Origin: Toxonevra muliebris
Taxonomy: Eukaryota > Arthropoda > Insecta > Diptera > Pallopteridae
Direction of reading: 5' to 3'
Assembly (NCBI GenBank): GCA_963691655.1
Contig: OY829326.1
Span: forward strand, 17,472,878-17,536,877
Length of the DNA: 64,000 nt
Shown: positions 59,928-64,000 of the stretch, piece by piece
How positions within the stretch are numbered: the first letter of the stretch is position 1
Layout: each line of letters begins with the position of its first letter
Program-made: the position numbers and the translations under genes
The notes under the pieces: model-generated
What the model saw: only the letters and a program-made list of their open reading frames with translations
The model's database searches: none
What the model was told of the DNA's origin: nothing

Positions 59928-62900
59928 ATGGAAAATTCCATTTGTGCTAACGATTTTACAATTTTGCAGTTGCGCGAGTGGTTGCGACAAATTGGTCAGG
60001 CAACGCATGGCAACAAAACTACGCTCGCTGCAAGGCTCAATGGGTTATCAGAAGAGGAGCGGGGTATGTGCCCAATGTTGAATGATGAGGAAATCGGCAA
60101 TCATGGCGGACCATCAAATGAAGCGATCGAACGAGTGTTAGACGAAGGCCAGCAACAAACGACAAACGATAGAAATGAAACGCAACAAAATGTAGAAAAT
60201 ACAGCAAATGAAAAGGATCAACAACAAACAACAAATGAAATGCAACAAATGATAGGTGAGAATGAACGAGCAGAGCAAATGTCAACAAATGAACAGCAAC
60301 AACAAACATCTACGAATGAAGTGCAGCAGAAAAATGCCGACAAAGAAGCTGAATTAATAAAAAAAGAAATAGAATTATTGAAACGCGAAAAAATCATGCT
60401 AGAGAAAGAAAATGAATTATTAAAAAGAGAGAGGCGTTTAGGTGAAGCGTCGATGAAACCTAAAGAGCACATTGATGAAGAGAGCATGCCTTTCAATGTG
60501 CTGAAAGAGTTTTTGCCTGAATGTGACGGCGAAACTAATTTTGATATTTGGATTGCTCAATTGAAAGGCATCAAAGAAACATATAAATTGAACGACAATA
60601 AAATGCGTGCACTTATGATGACAAAACTAAAAGGTAAAGCACAAATTTGGTTGCAATCGAAACCTGGTAACATGGACGAGGACGTGTCCAATTTAATACA
60701 ACAAATGGAAGATTTATTCAGCAAAAAAGAAAACAAAATAATGTTGCGTCGGAAGTTCGAAGCACGAAAGTGGAAATACGATGAGAAATTCGTGGAATAT
60801 TTCAACGATAAAATAATTTTGTCGAATGCAATAAAAATCGAGGAGGACGAAATAATTGATTATATAATAGAAGGAATCCCAGATTCGCAACTACGTACGC
60901 ATGCAAATATGCAGCGCTATGGTAGCAAAGCAGAATTGCTGCAGGCGTTTGCAAAAATACAATTAAATCAACGTACTGTTCGAGTATCAAACGCAATCTC
61001 TGGGGCAAACTCAAAAGTCGAAAAATTTAATTCAAGATGCTACAACTGCAACTGCGTTGGACACTTTGCAGCAGAGTGTAAAAAACCTAAACGAGAAATT
61101 GGAGCCTGCTACGCTTGCGGAAGTGTTGAGCATCGTGTCGTGGACTGCCAGCAAAATAAAAAGAAGTCAATCCAACTTGTGGAGTACAACGATTATGTAA
61201 GATATTTTAAGTTTGTTGTAAATAGCAATAAAGATATTTTCTTTTCCTTAGAATGCCTCATAGACTCGGGGAGCCCTGTCAGTATCATTAAAAAATGCTT
61301 TGTTCCAAATAAAATACAATTAAATGAAATTAAAGTAACTTACTATGGAATTAATAAAAGTGAATTAAAAACATTTGGTAAATTTTCTTGTACTGTACAA
61401 TTACCAAACAATAAGATATGTATTGAATTAATTGTAGTGGCAAACGAGTCTATGAGCTATCCAGTGGTTCTAGGTAGAGATTTTTTGCAACTATGTAAAT
61501 TTAAGCTTATGATAGAAGACGAGCTAAAAGAAAAGAAAGAAACAAATGAAAAGTATATGGTGAAAAATGATTGCACAAATGTCGTTGAACAAAACGTAGT
61601 AGAGGATTATTATTTAAATACGGAAATTTGTAAAGAAAGTAAGGGAGAACAGTTTAAAAGCAAAACAGTTGTGGATAAAAATTATATGGAAAAAGAAATG
61701 GTTGAAGAAAAATATAATGAGGGAGTTTTTGAAAATCCACTGATGTTGATAGAATTTGATGATAGTTCAGAATTAAATCTAAAGATTGGAGCAGTTGTAA
61801 ACTACGTAAACAAAGAAAAATTTCGAAAAATGTTTAAAAATATTTATGTTAAGGCAATAAGGCCTAATGAAACAAATGTAAAAAGTGAAATGAAATTAAC
61901 GCTTAATGATACCAAGCCTTTTCATTGCCCACCTAGACGTTTATCGTATTCGGAGAAAACGGAGTTACAAAAATTAATAGATGAATATTTAGCGAAAAAT
62001 TATATCAGGCCGAGTGAGTCAGAGTTCGTATCCCCTATTGTGTTGGTTCGGAAAAAAACAGGTGACTTAAGGATGTGTGTTGACTACAGGACATTAAACA
62101 AGGTGACTGCCAAGGATAATTATCCCATTCCCCTTATAGATGACTTACTAGACAGGTTAGCGAAAAAGAAGGTGTTTACAAAACTAGATTTGAGAAATGG
62201 GTTCTTTCACGTATTTATGCATCCAGAGTCGGTAAAATATACATCGTTTATAACACCACTGGGGCAATATGAATTTTTGAGAATGCCGTTTGGTTTGAGG
62301 AACGCACCCTCCATGTTCCAAAGGTTCGTTAATAAAATTTTCGCTGATATGGTTAGAGAGGATAGGTTGATTGTTTACTTGGACGATATAATGATAGCAA
62401 CGGAGACTGTAGAGGAACATTTCGAAATTTTAAAAGAAGTTCTGAAAAGAATCGTTGAAAATAATTTAGAGTTAAGAATTGATAAATGTGAATTTTTCCA
62501 GTCAGAAGTCAAATATTTAGGCTATACAGTTACAGGTGAAGGAATAAAAGCTGATGACAAGGGTTTACAGGCAATCCAAAATTTTCCTGTACCCACAAAA
62601 GTACAGGCAGTGCAAAGTTTCTTAGGTCTATGTTCCTACTTTCGGCGATTTGTGAAAGATTTTTCGATTATAGCTAAGCCATTGTACGACATGACAAAAA
62701 AAGATAGAAAATTTAGTTTTGGCCCAAATGAGTTACAATCTTTTGAGACGCTGAAACAGAAATTGCTTGAATCACCGATATTGGCTTTGTATGATCCTAA
62801 AGACGATACTGAATTGCATTGCGATGCGAGTTCAGTTGGTTTTGGAGCCATTCTTTTACAAAGGAAAGCAGATGGGAAAATGCATCCCGTATTTTATTTT

Positions 62901-64000
62901 TCAAAAAGAACAACAGAAACTGAGTCTAGGTATCATAGTTTCGAATTAGAAACATTAGCTATAATAAATGCATTGAAACGTTTTCGGGTCTACTTGCAGG
63001 GCAAGAAATTTAAGATAGTTACCGATTGTAATTCGCTGACATTAACTCTGAATAAAAAAGACTTAAATCCCAGAATAGCGCGGTGGGGCCTAGAATTACA
63101 AAACTACGATTATGTGTTGGAACATAGGTCAGGTACACGCATGCAGCATGTCGATGCACTCAGTCGTTATAGTAACATTTTAGTGTTAGAGGCGAATACT
63201 TTCGAAGAAAATTTAATAATATGCCAGGCAAGAGACAGAAAATTGAAAGAGTTAAGAGATTCTTTGCAAGAGAGTGAACACCGTTTATATGAAATGCGGA
63301 ATGGTATTTTATACAGGAAAAAAGAAGATGACATTGTATTGTTCTATGTACCCGAAGAGATGGAAAGTCATGTTCTTTATATGTATCATGATGAGATGGG
63401 TCACGTTGGTATTAATAAAACGATGGATTTAATTTCGAAGAGTTATTGGTTTCCTAAAATGAGGCAAAAGGTGGCTAGTCATATTGAAAATTGTTTGAAA
63501 TGCATAGTTTATTCAGCGAAAAATGGTAGAGAAGAGGGATTTCTACACAACATTCCTAAAAGTAATAAGCCTTTCGCAGTTATTCATATTGATCATTACG
63601 GACCAGTAGATCATGGTAGAACGAAAAAACACATACTGGTGGTCGTAGATGCGTGTACGAAATTTGTAAGACTATACCCGACGAAGACGACAAATACTAA
63701 AGAAGTAGTAAGCGCGCTTACAGATTATTTTCGAGCATATAGTAAACCTAAATGCATAGTATCTGATAGGGGTAGTTGTTTTACGTCCAGTGAGTTTCAA
63801 CAATTTTTAGATAAAAAATGTGTGCAGCATGTAAAAATAGCAACCGGTTCTCCACAGGCCAATGGCCAAGTAGAGCGAGTAAATAGGAGTTTGGGGCCAA
63901 TGATAGCAAAATTAGTGAATCCGGAAAAAGATATATATTGGGATCAGGTGTTGGATAAAGTGGAATTTACATTAAATAATACAGTACACAGAACAATTAT
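59928..64000 (+). CDS. Ty3/gypsy-type Gag-Pol polyprotein, intact, runs off the window
   Basis: A single frame from ATG 59928 stays open to the edge, at least 1357 codons. Residues ~10-40 form a SAP-like motif (FTILQLREWLRQIG), then come a Gln/Asn/Glu-rich part, a coiled coil (~140-172) and a capsid-like region (~185-360). CCHC knuckles lie at 371-384 (CYNCNCVGHFAAEC) and 394-407 (CYACGSVEHRVVDC). Pol follows without a frameshift: protease DSG at 446, reverse transcriptase with YLDD at 817-820, RNase H (HCDASSVGFGA, Asp 966), and integrase with HHCC (H1154, H1159, C1189, C1192) and catalytic D1241, D1280, E1316 (D35E spacing). No env is visible and the 3' part is missing. Gag fused to Pol in one frame suggests the mdg3/Blastopia-like group. 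No lesion is seen, so this copy may be recent. Confidence 0.92.
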   Translation, partial: MENSICANDFTILQLREWLRQIGQATHGNKTTLAARLNGLSEEERGMCPMLNDEEIGNHGGPSNEAIERVLDEGQQQTTNDRNETQQNVENTANEKDQQQTTNEMQQMIGENERAEQMSTNEQQQQTSTNEVQQKNADKEAELIKKEIELLKREKIMLEKENELLKRERRLGEASMKPKEHIDEESMPFNVLKEFLPECDGETNFDIWIAQLKGIKETYKLNDNKMRALMMTKLKGKAQIWLQSKPGNMDEDVSNLIQQMEDLFSKKENKIMLRRKFEARKWKYDEKFVEYFNDKIILSNAIKIEEDEIIDYIIEGIPDSQLRTHANMQRYGSKAELLQAFAKIQLNQRTVRVSNAISGANSKVEKFNSRCYNCNCVGHFAAECKKPKREIGACYACGSVEHRVVDCQQNKKKSIQLVEYNDYVRYFKFVVNSNKDIFFSLECLIDSGSPVSIIKKCFVPNKIQLNEIKVTYYGINKSELKTFGKFSCTVQLPNNKICIELIVVANESMSYPVVLGRDFLQLCKFKLMIEDELKEKKETNEKYMVKNDCTNVVEQNVVEDYYLNTEICKESKGEQFKSKTVVDKNYMEKEMVEEKYNEGVFENPLMLIEFDDSSELNLKIGAVVNYVNKEKFRKMFKNIYVKAIRPNETNVKSEMKLTLNDTKPFHCPPRRLSYSEKTELQKLIDEYLAKNYIRPSESEFVSPIVLVRKKTGDLRMCVDYRTLNKVTAKDNYPIPLIDDLLDRLAKKKVFTKLDLRNGFFHVFMHPESVKYTSFITPLGQYEFLRMPFGLRNAPSMFQRFVNKIFADMVREDRLIVYLDDIMIATETVEEHFEILKEVLKRIVENNLELRIDKCEFFQSEVKYLGYTVTGEGIKADDKGLQAIQNFPVPTKVQAVQSFLGLCSYFRRFVKDFSIIAKPLYDMTKKDRKFSFGPNELQSFETLKQKLLESPILALYDPKDDTELHCDASSVGFGAILLQRKADGKMHPVFYFSKRTTETESRYHSFELETLAIINALKRFRVYLQGKKFKIVTDCNSLTLTLNKKDLNPRIARWGLELQNYDYVLEHRSGTRMQHVDALSRYSNILVLEANTFEENLIICQARDRKLKELRDSLQESEHRLYEMRNGILYRKKEDDIVLFYVPEEMESHVLYMYHDEMGHVGINKTMDLISKSYWFPKMRQKVASHIENCLKCIVYSAKNGREEGFLHNIPKSNKPFAVIHIDHYGPVDHGRTKKHILVVVDACTKFVRLYPTKTTNTKEVVSALTDYFRAYSKPKCIVSDRGSCFTSSEFQQFLDKKCVQHVKIATGSPQANGQVERVNRSLGPMIAKLVNPEKDIYWDQVLDKVEFTLNNTVHRTI

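Noticed and set aside
60037..61014. Minus-strand frames opposite gag
   Set aside because: They are antisense shadows of the intact gag-pol frame.
59455..64000. Errantivirus with an envelope gene
   Set aside because: The window ends inside integrase, so env cannot be assessed; the single gag-pol frame and tRNA-Leu-like primer site point to a non-env lineage.
1..64000. CRISPR arrays, rRNA, tRNA genes
   Set aside because: No regularly spaced identical repeats, no rRNA-like blocks and no cloverleaf with A/B boxes were recognised; the only tRNA-like match is the retroelement primer-binding site.

Overview
This window looks like AT-rich, repeat-rich genomic DNA of a higher fly (Diptera). The best guess is a tephritid-like or other acalyptrate genome. 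The evidence is one terminal part of a bric-a-brac (bab) gene, a Trio-type first coding exon, compact GT-AG introns, abundant CAG/CAA tracts in coding sequence, and a dense load of insect-type transposable elements. No bacterial features are present. Only three host protein-coding loci can be supported, and two of them run out of the window.

Host layout. (1) 11442-11620 (-) is a first coding exon of a Trio/Kalirin-type RhoGEF (start of the Sec14 domain). Its donor points left, so 1-11441 is probably its first intron. (2) 14446-15253 (+) is a complete three-exon PH-domain gene of the ORP9/10/11 (oxysterol-binding-protein-related) type that stops before any sterol-binding domain. (3) 22858-24802 (-) holds the last three exons of a bab gene: pipsqueak-type HTH, AT-hook, poly-Q/H tail and a conserved acidic-type C-terminus. 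The BTB exon is not in the window, so 24803-64000 is probably a bab intron. In Drosophila melanogaster trio and bab1/bab2 are neighbours at 61E-F (recalled, not searched), so this is probably conserved microsynteny.

Mobile-element layout. The introns are filled with fossils, many nested. Nest 1 (5989-10342): a Tc1-like short element (TA flanks) holds a piggyBac-like element (TTAA flanks). That holds a D,D37-E-type mariner/Tc1 fossil, which was split by a 5'-truncated RNase H-bearing non-LTR retrotransposon with a 7-bp target duplication. Nest 2 (29199-30690): a Tc1-like transposase fossil split by a hAT-type short element with a perfect 8-bp duplication; a 3'-truncated mariner follows. Nest 3 (42215-46900): an RTE-like retrotransposon 3' region split by a Harbinger internal-deletion element (TTA duplication) and by a 2.9-kb element with GGGYGRCCC termini and TA flanks, itself holding a further long-inverted-repeat element. 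Other elements are two mauritiana-type mariner copies with different lesions, a third unrelated mariner fused to a second hAT fragment, two fragments of one RNase H-type LINE family, several TTAA-flanked piggyBac-type MITEs, and small fold-back MITEs.

The right end (59455 to the window edge) is the 5' half of a Ty3/gypsy-type LTR retrotransposon. Its single gag-pol frame is open for at least 1357 codons, with every catalytic motif intact as far as integrase. It is by far the youngest-looking element here. No rRNA, tRNA or CRISPR was recognised. Element family names come from motif recognition by eye; no database search was run.
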